Part shown: piece after piece, positions 1 through 10,515 of the stretch
How positions within the stretch are numbered: the stretch's first letter is position 1
Layout: every line of letters starts with the position of its first letter
Assembly (NCBI GenBank): GCA_900659855.1
Contig: CAACVI010000023.1
Span: 302,651 to 366,650, forward strand
Direction: 5' to 3'
From: Candidatus Desulfarcum epimagneticum
GTDB lineage: Bacteria; Desulfobacterota; Desulfobacteria; Desulfobacterales; CR-1
DNA length: 64,000 nucleotides
Made by a program: the position numbers and the translations under genes
The notes under the pieces: model-generated
What the model saw: only the letters and a program-made list of their open reading frames with translations
What the model was told of the DNA's origin: nothing
Databases searched by the model: none

Positions 1-1
1 C

Positions 2-2032
2 TTTCAATATACGGCGCCGCTGTTCGACACACTGGCCGCGGGCGTTCATATTGAAAATGAAGTGACCATTTTGTCGGACAATGATGATGACGGGAATACA
101 ACCGACCCGGGTGAGACCCTTCTTTCCAACAAGACCATAGACACGATTCCCCAGACATACGGCGTCACAGCGACAGATACCGGCGCAAACGGCGCAAACG
201 GCGTTAATGACGGCGGTGACGACGACAACACCTCAAATGACAAGCAGTTTGTCGATACTGCCGCGGCCGGGGATACGGTGCTTTTTTCCAACGTGATCAC
301 CAACACCGGCAACGGCGACGATATCTTTGAAATAAAGGTGCCCAATGCCGGGGAGGCCGGGAACACCTTTCCGGTTGGAACGGTCTTTACCTTTTGGAAC
401 GCCACCGGGGATACGGCGCTGATCGACACCAACACCAACGGCGCCGTGGATACCGGACCTTTAGCGGCCGGCGCTTCCGTGAATATCATGGTCAAAGCCA
501 AGCTCCCGGCGGGCGTGTTTGGCGCGGGGCCGTATGAGGGCACGCTCACCGCGACTTCCGCCGGAAATTCGACTATTGACGACACCGCGGTCGAAGCGTT
601 GGCGGCCATTACCCAGCCGGCGGTCGATTTATCGAACAGCTCGGGCAAGACCGTTTGTGAATCGGATGGTGACCCAAACGCGAATAAACACCCCTATGAT
701 CCGGTCACGAGCCCGGGCCCGGTGGACACCCTGTCAGGTAATATCGGGGCGAATATTCCGTTTTATCTGTGTGTGCAAAACGATGCCGGAGTGTCGGATT
801 CCTTCCAGTTGTCGGTGGGCTCTTCTTATGACGGCGCCACCCTGGGCTCCCTGCCCGCCGGCTGGACCGTGATTTTTCACGATAAGGACGATAACGTGAT
901 CACCACCACCCCGGCGCTGCCGCCCGGCGGCACCTATATTTTCCATGTGCATATTGTGGTGCCGGCCGATCCGACCCAGGCGCTGGCCGATTTTACAAGC
1001 GATTATGACGGTGACGGCGCCGATGAAACCCTGGACGGGAACAGTGACGGCGACGGAGATTATCCGATTTTCATCCAGGTCAAATCGAACAACACCAGCG
1101 CGTTCGATATCAAGCTGGATGCCCTGGATGTCAATGATAAGGAAGATGTGACGTTGATCACCAACCAGACCGGTCAGATCGAGCCCGGCGGATCAATCAC
1201 GTATAACCATACCCTGAGAAATGAAGGGAACACGGAGGAATTGCTGTCCATTTCCGGAGCCAATTCCCTTGCGGGGAGCGGTTGGGGAAACAGTATCCTG
1301 GTCGACACCACCGGAGACGGCAAGCCGGACAAGCCTTTCAGCGCGTTGGTCGCCGGGGATCCGGTTTTTTATTATCGGGGTGATAACACCTATGCGTCGC
1401 AGCCCTATGGCGCGGATCCAAATTATCCGGCAGGCGATTACATCGTGTTGGGACCGGGTGAAAAGCTCAATTTTACGGCCCAGGTATTTGCGCCTTCCAG
1501 TTCGCCGGATGGGACCACGGACACACTGACCGTCACGGCCACATACAACGGGGGCGCCAGCACGGTCAACAATACCGACTTGACCACGGTCCAGAGAGGA
1601 CAGCTCAGGCTGGTCAAAACCGTCGCCATCGACGCGGGGTGTGACGGCGTTGCGGATGAGGCTTTTCTGGAGACGGCCTCAAGCAAAGCCCAACCGGGTC
1701 AGTGCGTGGTGTGGCAGCTGGTGATCACCAATGAAGGGACCGCTCCGGCCAGTGAGGTGGAAATCAACGACAGTATTCCGGCCTATAGCGCCTATGTGAT
1801 CAATTCCATTGTGTCAGGCGTCGGAGACGCCACAACCGCGGCGGCGCCGGCGGTCACATTGAACGCCAACACCGATGCGGATGACAATGAAACCCATGCC
1901 AACGGATATTTTGCCAAAAAGGTGGGAAACACCATCACCTTCTACGTCGGGGCCGGCGCGCTTCAGAGTAAGGGCGGTGTTTTGACGCCCGGCAGCGCCG
2001 CGTCCATGAGATTCAGAACCCGGGTTGAATAG
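2..2032 (+). CDS. Exported DUF11-repeat protein, C-terminal part (5' end outside window)
   Basis: The frame is open to the left edge of the window, so the gene begins upstream; the GTG at 62 is probably internal. The visible ~676 residues are Asp/Asn/Gly/Thr-rich beta-sandwich sequence typical of bacterial DUF11/CARDB-like surface proteins. Phrases such as VITNTGNGDD, TYNHTLRNEGNTEELLSI and WQLVITNEGTAPASEVEIND recur, which is the 'conserved repeat' signature. Asp-rich stretches (DNDDDGN, DSDGDGDYP-like) suggest calcium binding. No membrane anchor or barrel is seen at the C-terminus, which ends in a DUF11-like strand (MRFRTRVE). It lies directly upstream of a second, larger DUF11 protein, so the two are probably functionally linked at the cell surface. 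The exact role is unknown. Confidence 0.75.
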   Translation, partial: FQYTAPLFDTLAAGVHIENEVTILSDNDDDGNTTDPGETLLSNKTIDTIPQTYGVTATDTGANGANGVNDGGDDDNTSNDKQFVDTAAAGDTVLFSNVITNTGNGDDIFEIKVPNAGEAGNTFPVGTVFTFWNATGDTALIDTNTNGAVDTGPLAAGASVNIMVKAKLPAGVFGAGPYEGTLTATSAGNSTIDDTAVEALAAITQPAVDLSNSSGKTVCESDGDPNANKHPYDPVTSPGPVDTLSGNIGANIPFYLCVQNDAGVSDSFQLSVGSSYDGATLGSLPAGWTVIFHDKDDNVITTTPALPPGGTYIFHVHIVVPADPTQALADFTSDYDGDGADETLDGNSDGDGDYPIFIQVKSNNTSAFDIKLDALDVNDKEDVTLITNQTGQIEPGGSITYNHTLRNEGNTEELLSISGANSLAGSGWGNSILVDTTGDGKPDKPFSALVAGDPVFYYRGDNTYASQPYGADPNYPAGDYIVLGPGEKLNFTAQVFAPSSSPDGTTDTLTVTATYNGGASTVNNTDLTTVQRGQLRLVKTVAIDAGCDGVADEAFLETASSKAQPGQCVVWQLVITNEGTAPASEVEINDSIPAYSAYVINSIVSGVGDATTAAAPAVTLNANTDADDNETHANGYFAKKVGNTITFYVGAGALQSKGGVLTPGSAASMRFRTRVE

Positions 2033-2069
2033 CCATTCACCCATAACCGCCCGAAGGGGCGTTTTATCC

Positions 2070-2102
2070 GCCGGTCTTCCCTGTTGTCCGGGGAAGACCG
2101 GC
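2070..2102 (+). terminator. Hairpin after the DUF11 gene, possible terminator
   Basis: An 11-bp perfect stem (GCCGGTCTTCC paired with its complement at 2092-2102) closes an 11-nt loop, 38 bp after the stop codon. There is no T tract on the plus strand after the stem, so intrinsic termination is uncertain. It may be an mRNA 3'-end stabiliser. Confidence 0.4.
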
Positions 2103-2120
2103 GCCCACAGTAAAAAAAAA

Positions 2121-2263
2121 TGACAGCATCGCAAAAAATCCGATCTACTGTGTTGTAGCGCTTATTTTTAATTGAGGCATACTACATGTGTTGCCTCAAT
2201 TAAAAATAACCACTACGCCTTGTGGCTTAAATTTTATAATATGGAATTTTTTACGACGCTGTC
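2121..2263 (+). repeat. 143-bp MITE-like element, copy 1
   Basis: The ends are imperfect inverted repeats: left TGACAGCATCGCAAAAAATC, right GGAATTTTTTACGACGCTGTC less its last base. The same element is found inverted at 52364-52506 with the same length, the same ends and the same inner blocks (CCGATCT near the left end, CTTAAATTTTA and ATATGGAATTTTTTACG near the right). Copy 1 has a perfect 18-bp inner stem (2162-2179 with 2192-2209). Copy 2 has a different inner sequence but also a self-complementary centre. It encodes nothing. It is best read as a non-autonomous, transposon-like or REP-like repeat; no transposase is in the window. Confidence 0.7.
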
Positions 2264-2331
2264 CCGTGATTTTTTACGAGTTTGTCAAAATTAATGAAAC
2301 ACGGAAATAGAATGAGCAAGCCGGACATAAA

Positions 2332-5300
2332 ATGATGATTACCAGGATGAAATTTCGAGTTATCGCCGTTTTTATGATGCTCATGTGGCATCTGGGCGGA
2401 TTGGCATGGGCGTCGGCGCCGCCCGGCGAACTCATCGTCAATCAGGCCACAGGCGCATTTCGCTCCGCATCTCCCATCGGCGCCCGTAACATCCTGTCCA
2501 ATACATCCTTGATGATCGTCGCTAAACAATATGACTTTACGCTGGCCCCTGTGGATCAGAATACCCGGGTTTTCGCGGGGCAGAAGGCGCACCTTGCGTA
2601 CACATTAACCAACACGGGCAATATCGCGGATCGATATCGCCTTTTAACCCAAAATCCCTATACGGACAATTTTGATTATCAAAATGTCGTGATTTACCAT
2701 GATAAAAACGGAAACGGCCGCATCGATCCCGAAGACGGGCAGATCGCGCTCACACCGGAACTGGCTTCGGGAGAATCGATTTCTCTTTTGGTCATCGGGG
2801 AAGCGCCTGAAGGGTCGCCGCCCCGGGGAATCGGCGATTTAAAATTGACCGTGAGTTCCGTTTCAGACGACACTTCCATTCAAGAGCATACAAACCAGCG
2901 AACCCTGTCTGAACCGATATCGCCTGAAATCGCTTTTAGGGATCATGAAGGAAACGCCACCGATATATACCGTTTGGATCAGTTTTCAGGCGCCGGCTAT
3001 GATTGTGACAGGGACGGCGTCTATATTTCGGTGACGGCGCCGGCCTTGAATAAACGCACATGGATTGAGGATCGCCACCAGATTATTTTACAATCCGCCG
3101 CCACCCTTGACACCCTCTATATTTGGGCGCAGGAAACCGGTCCGGACACCGGTTTGTTCAGAAGTGTTGAAAAGGTCTGTTTAAACAATGACACGGCCGC
3201 GGGAGGCGGGACCTGCTTGACGCAAGGGGATGATTGCGCGCTCAAAGGCGCGGTCAATGACACTCTCACCGCCCGTGTTTGGGTGAATGGCGCGTTTGTG
3301 AGCGATACGGCCAGGGTGTCCGCTCCCTTTTTGGAGATTTTAAAAAGCGCCGCGCCCACAAAGGAACAGTCGCTTTTCCCGGGAGAGGCGATCCGATACA
3401 CGGTGACCGCGACCAATACCGGAGACCTTGCGGTTCCGGTTCGGGAGGCGCTGATCGACAGCGTTCCGGAACAAGGCGTTCTGATCGAAGATGATCTGGC
3501 TGCGGATCTCCTGCTGGATATGACATCGCCGCCGGTATTCACTCCGGCGGATGCCCGGATACTCGTCAAACAAAACGGAAAGTGGCGGACGCCGATTTCA
3601 GGGATATACGCCGTGGAAAGCGTCGGCCTGTTTTTGCCCCCGGATCGTGTGGGGCCGGGACAGGACGCCTCTTTTACCTTTACCGCCCGAATCAGCGACG
3701 CCGCGACGCCGGGTGAAACGATTTTAAACACCGCGGGCGCGGATATTGGTGGGGATGGTCTCATCGATTTTTCGGGAAACACGGTCGCCAATCAATTGCA
3801 TACCGGGACTGTGGTGATGTTTATGCGGCCGAATGACGCGCTTCAATCCGCGACGCCTTTTATCCCCCCGGATTTTCAAAACGATGCCGATTACAAAAGG
3901 CAGACCCGCTATAGCGACGAATATGACGATTATGATTGCCGAAGAGACGGTGTCTATATTGAGGCCCGGGGAAGCGGGCTCAACGTTCTGCCTGGAACGG
4001 CCGAGACCCATGACGTGACGCTGGCGTCGCGTGACACCGGAGATGTATTGCGCGTCCGTGTCTATGAAACCGGCCCGAATACCGGCGTATTCCGAAGTCT
4101 GTTCCCGGTATGCGTCGGCGCGTCCCATTCCGGAAACCAGGGCGCCTGCCGGGATAACCCGGGCTCCTGCTTCATCAAAAGCGCGGATGGGGACTTGCTG
4201 TCGGTTCAGATTGATGATCCCTTTACCCAGGGGCCGGTGGTTGATCAGGCGGTGGTGGACGGGAGAGGCAAGGCAAAACTCTCGATACAAAAGACCGTTA
4301 ACCCGGCATGTGATGATCTGATTTTTCCGGGCTCCGTCATTTCCTACACTCTGACTGTCGCCAACACCGGCGACGCGGAGCCCGCGCCGACGCCGGTGGT
4401 GATCGGAACCGAGACCAAATGGGGGCTGGTGGTGGCGGATCCCATTCCGGCAAACGCCCATTTTATGCCGGAAGACGATACGGTTTCAGCCTCGGTTCCA
4501 TGCGCGCCCCTGGTCAAGGTGTCCGGCGGCGCCGCAAACACCTGGACACCGCAATCCGCATATACGGGGGACGGCAAAGATATTGTTGAAAAAGGTCTTT
4601 TTATACCGGTTTCGGCTCTTTTGCCGAAAAAAACGGTGACATTCGGTTTTCGGGTTCGGGTCGCGGAAAACGCCGCGCCGGGGACCGTTATCGCCAACAC
4701 CGCATTTATGGACACGGATGGGGACGGCGCCCTGGACACTGCCAGCGCCGAGGCGTGCAGCGCCCTGGACGCGTCGGTCGTGGGACTCCGTCTGGTATCG
4801 GACCCGCCCTGTGTCACCACTCTGGCTACGAACGCGCTCATCAGATATAAACTCACCTTTGAGAACACCGGCTCGGATATTCCCAAGGCAAGAACACTGA
4901 CCGTTGATGGCCAAACCATGACCGGTGTGTTGATGGAAAGCGAGATTCCCCCGAACGCCCACCTTGAGAGGATCCAGCCCACGGCTCAAACGCCGTCCAA
5001 CGGTAAAATTGTTTTCCAAAGGCCCATGGATCCGGATGACGCCTGGCGGGGGCTGGAACAGTACAACGGTGTTGAAACCGTTAAAAAAGTGGGATTTCTT
5101 GTTTCGGCCCGGGAGATGCCCCCGGGTATGCGGGGTGAGTTTACACTGCTGCTTCGGGTGGTGGACACCACAACCCCGGGGACGGTTATTTCCAACCGGT
5201 TTTATGTGGACAGGGACGGCGACGGCGCCGGAGATATTTTCAGCAATGAAGTCCGAAATCAGGTGGGCAAGTCGGTCAGTGACGAAAACTTGCAAATCCG

Positions 5301-8300
5301 GTTCCGTCGGCCCAACACCGCCTTATGGCAATCCGGGCAGGCCCCGGATTACAGAAACGACGCGGATTATGACACCAATGATGTGACCTCGTACCGCATG
5401 TATCGGGAAAAAAGTCCCCTTGTGTACAATCTGAACCGTCACGGGTTTTATGTGGAGATTCGATCCACCAACAGGAACCTGCGGTCCTATGCGGCGGATG
5501 AGGTGGGCGTCCATATTAAATCGCACAATAGCGGGACGGAATTGTATAAACAGGCCAGGGAGACCGGTCCCAATACCGGGGTCTTCCGGGTGGTAAATCC
5601 GATCAAATTGAGTGATGAGAAGACCGGATGCGCGGGTATTGAGGAAAATTGTCTGGTGGTTGATGAAGACGATACCCTCGAAATGTCTTTTGATGAGATT
5701 TGGCAGGAACTGGTCTGCGAGCGCCCGGATGTGGAGGTTCGGAAATCGATTAAAGCCCGGGTGACCGTCGACCCCCTGGGCGTGGTGTTCAATTCCATCA
5801 GCCTGAAACCGGTGCCCGGGGCCACGGTGTCGGTAAAGCACTTTGACGGCGCGTATGAAGACCAGCTCGCCTTTGATCCCATTGTGGATGACGGCGTCAC
5901 CCGGCTGGCGCCCCAGACAACCGCGGCGGACGGTTTTTACCAGTATCCCCATAATTACCCGAACACGTCCTATTACATTGATGTGACGGCGCCGGCCGGG
6001 TACACATTTCCTTCCATCAAATGTCCGGGCGATTTGACAAGTCGCCGAGTGGGCGCGCAATCTTATGGTAAAAACGGAAACGGCCTTTGCGGTCTGGGGA
6101 ACGGAGAGTTCGTGCTGCTCAACCCGGCGGACATTTTGGTGGCGGATATTCCGTTGGATCCGGTGTCGACTCCATTGTCCGGCACGGTATTTGACCCTGT
6201 CACCCGAGCGCCGCTTTCCGGCGCCCAGGTTCTGCTGTGGCTGTATGATCCGGACACCGGCCAGGCCACGCAGGCAGACAGCCAAACCACGGGCGCCGAC
6301 GGCGCGTACACATTGCCGATCTATTGGGGGGCGCAGTATTATCTGACGGTCAATCCACCGTCCGGTTATCGTTTCCCGTCTCAGACGTCGCCGAGCGGGC
6401 TCACCCAGTTGTCGGTCACGGCCATGTCGTACGGCAAAAACGGATTCGGTGGTCAAACCGGCGTCTTTTTTATGGATACGCCGAATGCCGTTCTCCCGCC
6501 GGCGGATATTCCGTTGGATCCCGGCCCTGAAGACCCGCAGCGGATCGCCATTGAAAAAAAGGTGTCGACCGACAGGGTCGAGGTCGGGGATGTGGCGCGG
6601 TACGAGGTTCGGATAAAAAACAATTCCAGCCGGATACTCACCGACACCGTCATTTATGACGAACTCCCTTTTGGTGTGAAGTATGAGCCGGGCTCCTGTC
6701 GTGTCAACGGCGAAAAACACAAAGACCCGGATGGCGGAAGAGGGCCGCTGCTGGCGTTTAAGCTCGGCCGATTTCCGGTGGACCGGGAGATTGTTTTGAC
6801 CTATGTGGTCCGGGTGACACCCGGCGTTTTAGACGGTGACGGGATCAACGCCGCCAGAGCCCTCGCTTTCTTTTATGGAAACGCTTATTCATCGCCCACC
6901 GCGCGGGTAAAGATTGAAGCCGTGGAGCAGGCCCTGTTTTCGGATAAGGCGATTTTGTTCGGCAAAATCTTTTTGGATTCCGACTGCAACAATATTCAAA
7001 ATGATGGAGAATGGCCGATCGGCGGTGTGCGTCTTTTTCTGGAGGACGGCTCCTGGGCCGTTACCGACGAACACGGGCAGTATGTGATTTACGGCCTTAA
7101 ACCGGGCCATCATACGCTTAAGGTGGACACCCTCACACTTCCGAAAGACACGGTTTTAAAGTCGCTGGACAACCGGCATTCCGATGATGCCGACAGTCGC
7201 TTTGTCGATCTGGTGGCCGGTGAGTTTCATCGCGCCGATTTTGCCACTTTTTGCCCCACAACGAATCACGCCCGGGTCATGGATGAAATCCGGAAGCGCA
7301 ATGACGACAGCAATGGTGAATGGATGCTGGAACAGGCGTTGACGTTTAACGGGGTCATCTCCCCCGGGGATGGTGGAAATGGGAGCACGACACCGGTGAG
7401 CCCGGACGGTGATATCTCCTCCGGCGTGATGCATGGCGGCGGCGGGGCGCATGCCGCGCCATTACCGGCTATATCGGCGCCTCGGCGCTCAACCGGACAA
7501 TGTCCCGTCGATACCGACAAGGAGGGCGCGATTTTATCGGCGGACCCGGGTCCGGAAAAAACAGGGCCGGACCTGATCAAACAGAGCCCGATTTCCAAAA
7601 TACCGGACCCGGAAAAGATCGCGGCCGATATCACCGACGAAATGGCGAAAAAAGGGACATGGCTTTGGCCGAAAGAAGATATCAGCCGGTATGGCCGATT
7701 CATTGTGGTGACGCCCGCAGGTATTGAACCCCGGCTTACAATCAATAATGAGCCGGTTTCCAACGATAAAATGGGAGCGCGAATCGAAAACAGGGCCGCG
7801 GGCGCCCAGGTGGTGGCATGGTACGGCATTGTGCTGACTCCCGGCGAAAACAAGCTGGTTGTTCATGGACGCGACATATTTGGAAACACCCGCGTTCTGG
7901 CTCAAAAAAAGGTCTTTTACCCGGGCTCATTAAGCGCCTTGGCGCTGAAAGCCGAATCGGATCGTCTGGATGCCGACGGCGGCCGGTCATTGCTCAAAAT
8001 AAACATTCGCTTGACAGACAATAACGGAGTCCCGGTGACAGGGGTTCATTTTGTCACCCTGGAAACCACTTTGGGGACATGGTATGGCCAGGATATACAG
8101 CCGACTGAACCCGGGTATCAGGCGCGGGTATCCAACGGTGAGCGGCATGTCTTTTTAAGGAGTTCGAATAAGACCGGAAAGGCGCGGGTCCGGGCATCGC
8201 TCGACCGCGCCCTGTCTGATGAAATCGAGGTCCGGTTCGCGCAGCCTTTGCGACCGCTGGTGGCCGCGGGCATAGCTGATTTCAATGCCCGCCTTTCTTT

Positions 8301-10515
8301 CTCCGGGCGCTCATATCCGTCGGATTCGTTCGATCATGAGTTAACGGACCGCATTTTTGCTAAAAAACGCGCCGCCTTTTTTCTGAAGGGCAAAACCAAC
8401 TTTGACGCATTGCTCACCATCGCTTATGACACCGAAAAGGACGATGATACGACCTTGCTCCGGGATTTGGATTTCAACGATTATTATCCGATCTACGGGG
8501 ATGCCTCTTCCAAAGGGTATGACGCCCAGTCCCGCGGCAAGCTCTTTGTCCGGCTCGAAAAAGATAAAAACAGCTTGATGTGGGGTGATTTCGCGACGGA
8601 TCATGGTATCGATCAAAGCCTGGGCCGTTTTCAACGGGCGCTTACCGGCGCGAATGTTCGTTTTGAAAACGACTATGGGGAACTCTCCGTATTCGGCGCG
8701 ACAACAGACTATGACCGAAAAACGGAGATGTTCAGAGGAAACGGCACCGCCATGTTTTATCGGTTGAACGGCGCGCCCATTGTCGCGCACAGTGAAACCG
8801 TGGAGATGCTGGTCAAAGACAAAAATAATGGCGATTTGGTGATTGAACGGCGGACTCTTAACCGGTTTGATGATTACCTGCTGGATGAATTCAGCGGGAA
8901 TCTTCATTTTTTCAGCGCGGTCGCCCATTCGGACCCGGATGGAAATCCGATTTATATCCGGATCTCCTATGATGTCGAATCAGCGGACACCCATTACTTC
9001 GTGGGGGGCGCCCGATTGTCGGCGCGCCTGGGAGACCGTTGGACCGTGGGCGGCGGATATGCCGAGGACAGGCATCCGGAAGACGGGTATGGCCTGACCT
9101 CGGCTTTTGCCCGGTATGAATGGGGGAAAGACCATCGGATTGTGTTGGAAACAGGCCGATTTCAGGATCGCAACGTGACGGCGTCCGGCGATGCCGTTCG
9201 TCTGAAGTGGGAGAGTCAATTTGGAAATGGGGTCAATATCAAGCTCACCGGCTATGAGGCCTCATCGAAATTTAAACCCAAAGACAGTTTGGTCTCCCCG
9301 GGGCGGCGGGAACTGAAAGCCGAAGTGGCCTACCCATTGGACGCAAAAACCGAAATCAGGGCGGAAGGGGATGCCAGCGCGGCCCTGGACACGGATGAAA
9401 AAACCGCCGGGATAGGTCTTTCTCTATCAAAAACCATGGGGGCCTGGCGCGCGGAAGCGGGGGCGCGCCGAAATATTCAACAAAGCGTCGCGGACGATGA
9501 AACCTTTAACACGGGTCGGCTTCGGTTGGAGCATCAGTTTAAATGGTGGAATCGTGTCGGATCGGGTTTTGGGGAATGGGAACAGGATATTACCGAGACG
9601 GATCGACGGGTTTTGTCCGCGGGTGGGGAATATTTCGTCCATGATCGCACCAAGATGTATCTTAAACATGAGCTGAGCAACAGCCTGTCCGGCGCCCGCG
9701 CGTTAAGCCGGGATGTCTCCCGGGTGGATACGACTTTCGGGTTGTCATCCACCTATTTTTCCGAGGTCGAGACCTATGTGGAGCGCCGCGTTCGGGGCGC
9801 CATGGACGGTCGCGAAAACGAGATGGTCACCGGCGTCAAAAAGCGTTGGGAGCTGGCGCCGAATCTGAGTCTTTCGCCGCAAATCGAATATGCGCACACC
9901 CGCGATAAGAATGATGCCGATCATGCGCTTTCCATTTCTTTGGGTTTTGTGGACACCCGGTTCAAAACCCTCAAAACATCCATCCGGGCGGAGACCCGGA
10001 CGACGTCGGATAGCGCCTACCTGGCATTTTTGGGAAACACCGCATACCGCCTGAGTCCGGATTGGTCATTGCTCATAAAGGAAGACCTGGCCTATGAAGC
10101 GCTTGACAATGCCGATGACAGCGCGCGTCATACGCTTACAGTAGGCGCGGCGCGCCGCCCGCTTCTTCAGAACCGATATCATCTGCTGGGTATGTATCAA
10201 TGGAAAATCGAAAAAGGGCAAGGGGATGGAACCGACCGGACCGCGCATCTGCTATTTGCGCATCAAAATTATCAGATCAATGACGACTGGATATTTTCAA
10301 GTCGGCTTGCCGGAAAATGGGTCTGGTGGGATTTGTATGGGGACGCCTATCGGTCCGCGGTGCAATTGGCAGGCGGCCGATTGATTTGGGATATCACCTC
10401 TTATTTAGATTTCGATGCGCATGGAGGCGCTTTGAGTCTTAATTTTGGAGAATCGGTCAGGTATAGCCTGGGGGGGGGGGCATCCATTTCAAGGTCGCAA
10501 AAGACTGGCGGGTGA
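2332..10515 (+). CDS. Giant outer-membrane DUF11/SdrD-B/Ig-like protein with C-terminal beta-barrel (frame broken at end)
   Basis: The protein has 2727 residues and an N-terminal signal peptide (hydrophobic to about residue 27, cleavage near AWA-SAPPG). DUF11-like domains alternate with three copies of a module containing ETGP(D/N)TG(V/L)FR near residues 268, 579 and 1077. Two carboxypeptidase-regulatory/CNA-B-like domains follow (about 1150-1400), then another DUF11 domain, an SdrD-B-like domain (IFLDSDCNNIQNDGEWPIGG), a Gly/Pro-rich linker and an intimin-like Ig domain near residue 1880 (LDADGGRSLLKINIRLTDNN). The last ~700 residues are alternating-polarity strands rich in Tyr, Arg and Gly, typical of an outer-membrane barrel. 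Translation ends at a stop soon after an 11-G tract. The reading frame that restores the last strands runs to 10691, four bases before the next gene. The likely role is a large adhesin or surface scaffold; the substrate is unknown. Confidence 0.8.
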   Translation: MMITRMKFRVIAVFMMLMWHLGGLAWASAPPGELIVNQATGAFRSASPIGARNILSNTSLMIVAKQYDFTLAPVDQNTRVFAGQKAHLAYTLTNTGNIADRYRLLTQNPYTDNFDYQNVVIYHDKNGNGRIDPEDGQIALTPELASGESISLLVIGEAPEGSPPRGIGDLKLTVSSVSDDTSIQEHTNQRTLSEPISPEIAFRDHEGNATDIYRLDQFSGAGYDCDRDGVYISVTAPALNKRTWIEDRHQIILQSAATLDTLYIWAQETGPDTGLFRSVEKVCLNNDTAAGGGTCLTQGDDCALKGAVNDTLTARVWVNGAFVSDTARVSAPFLEILKSAAPTKEQSLFPGEAIRYTVTATNTGDLAVPVREALIDSVPEQGVLIEDDLAADLLLDMTSPPVFTPADARILVKQNGKWRTPISGIYAVESVGLFLPPDRVGPGQDASFTFTARISDAATPGETILNTAGADIGGDGLIDFSGNTVANQLHTGTVVMFMRPNDALQSATPFIPPDFQNDADYKRQTRYSDEYDDYDCRRDGVYIEARGSGLNVLPGTAETHDVTLASRDTGDVLRVRVYETGPNTGVFRSLFPVCVGASHSGNQGACRDNPGSCFIKSADGDLLSVQIDDPFTQGPVVDQAVVDGRGKAKLSIQKTVNPACDDLIFPGSVISYTLTVANTGDAEPAPTPVVIGTETKWGLVVADPIPANAHFMPEDDTVSASVPCAPLVKVSGGAANTWTPQSAYTGDGKDIVEKGLFIPVSALLPKKTVTFGFRVRVAENAAPGTVIANTAFMDTDGDGALDTASAEACSALDASVVGLRLVSDPPCVTTLATNALIRYKLTFENTGSDIPKARTLTVDGQTMTGVLMESEIPPNAHLERIQPTAQTPSNGKIVFQRPMDPDDAWRGLEQYNGVETVKKVGFLVSAREMPPGMRGEFTLLLRVVDTTTPGTVISNRFYVDRDGDGAGDIFSNEVRNQVGKSVSDENLQIRFRRPNTALWQSGQAPDYRNDADYDTNDVTSYRMYREKSPLVYNLNRHGFYVEIRSTNRNLRSYAADEVGVHIKSHNSGTELYKQARETGPNTGVFRVVNPIKLSDEKTGCAGIEENCLVVDEDDTLEMSFDEIWQELVCERPDVEVRKSIKARVTVDPLGVVFNSISLKPVPGATVSVKHFDGAYEDQLAFDPIVDDGVTRLAPQTTAADGFYQYPHNYPNTSYYIDVTAPAGYTFPSIKCPGDLTSRRVGAQSYGKNGNGLCGLGNGEFVLLNPADILVADIPLDPVSTPLSGTVFDPVTRAPLSGAQVLLWLYDPDTGQATQADSQTTGADGAYTLPIYWGAQYYLTVNPPSGYRFPSQTSPSGLTQLSVTAMSYGKNGFGGQTGVFFMDTPNAVLPPADIPLDPGPEDPQRIAIEKKVSTDRVEVGDVARYEVRIKNNSSRILTDTVIYDELPFGVKYEPGSCRVNGEKHKDPDGGRGPLLAFKLGRFPVDREIVLTYVVRVTPGVLDGDGINAARALAFFYGNAYSSPTARVKIEAVEQALFSDKAILFGKIFLDSDCNNIQNDGEWPIGGVRLFLEDGSWAVTDEHGQYVIYGLKPGHHTLKVDTLTLPKDTVLKSLDNRHSDDADSRFVDLVAGEFHRADFATFCPTTNHARVMDEIRKRNDDSNGEWMLEQALTFNGVISPGDGGNGSTTPVSPDGDISSGVMHGGGGAHAAPLPAISAPRRSTGQCPVDTDKEGAILSADPGPEKTGPDLIKQSPISKIPDPEKIAADITDEMAKKGTWLWPKEDISRYGRFIVVTPAGIEPRLTINNEPVSNDKMGARIENRAAGAQVVAWYGIVLTPGENKLVVHGRDIFGNTRVLAQKKVFYPGSLSALALKAESDRLDADGGRSLLKINIRLTDNNGVPVTGVHFVTLETTLGTWYGQDIQPTEPGYQARVSNGERHVFLRSSNKTGKARVRASLDRALSDEIEVRFAQPLRPLVAAGIADFNARLSFSGRSYPSDSFDHELTDRIFAKKRAAFFLKGKTNFDALLTIAYDTEKDDDTTLLRDLDFNDYYPIYGDASSKGYDAQSRGKLFVRLEKDKNSLMWGDFATDHGIDQSLGRFQRALTGANVRFENDYGELSVFGATTDYDRKTEMFRGNGTAMFYRLNGAPIVAHSETVEMLVKDKNNGDLVIERRTLNRFDDYLLDEFSGNLHFFSAVAHSDPDGNPIYIRISYDVESADTHYFVGGARLSARLGDRWTVGGGYAEDRHPEDGYGLTSAFARYEWGKDHRIVLETGRFQDRNVTASGDAVRLKWESQFGNGVNIKLTGYEASSKFKPKDSLVSPGRRELKAEVAYPLDAKTEIRAEGDASAALDTDEKTAGIGLSLSKTMGAWRAEAGARRNIQQSVADDETFNTGRLRLEHQFKWWNRVGSGFGEWEQDITETDRRVLSAGGEYFVHDRTKMYLKHELSNSLSGARALSRDVSRVDTTFGLSSTYFSEVETYVERRVRGAMDGRENEMVTGVKKRWELAPNLSLSPQIEYAHTRDKNDADHALSISLGFVDTRFKTLKTSIRAETRTTSDSAYLAFLGNTAYRLSPDWSLLIKEDLAYEALDNADDSARHTLTVGAARRPLLQNRYHLLGMYQWKIEKGQGDGTDRTAHLLFAHQNYQINDDWIFSSRLAGKWVWWDLYGDAYRSAVQLAGGRLIWDITSYLDFDAHGGALSLNFGESVRYSLGGGASISRSQKTGG
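10470..10480 (+). other. Poly-G tract (11 G) at which the barrel gene leaves frame
   Basis: Eleven consecutive G residues occur in the codons of the penultimate barrel strands. With 11 G the protein ends in SISRSQKTGG. With 9 or 12 G the frame continues for 69 codons. Tracts of this kind slip during replication and are a known basis of phase variation of surface proteins. A sequencing miscount is the main alternative. Confidence 0.75.
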
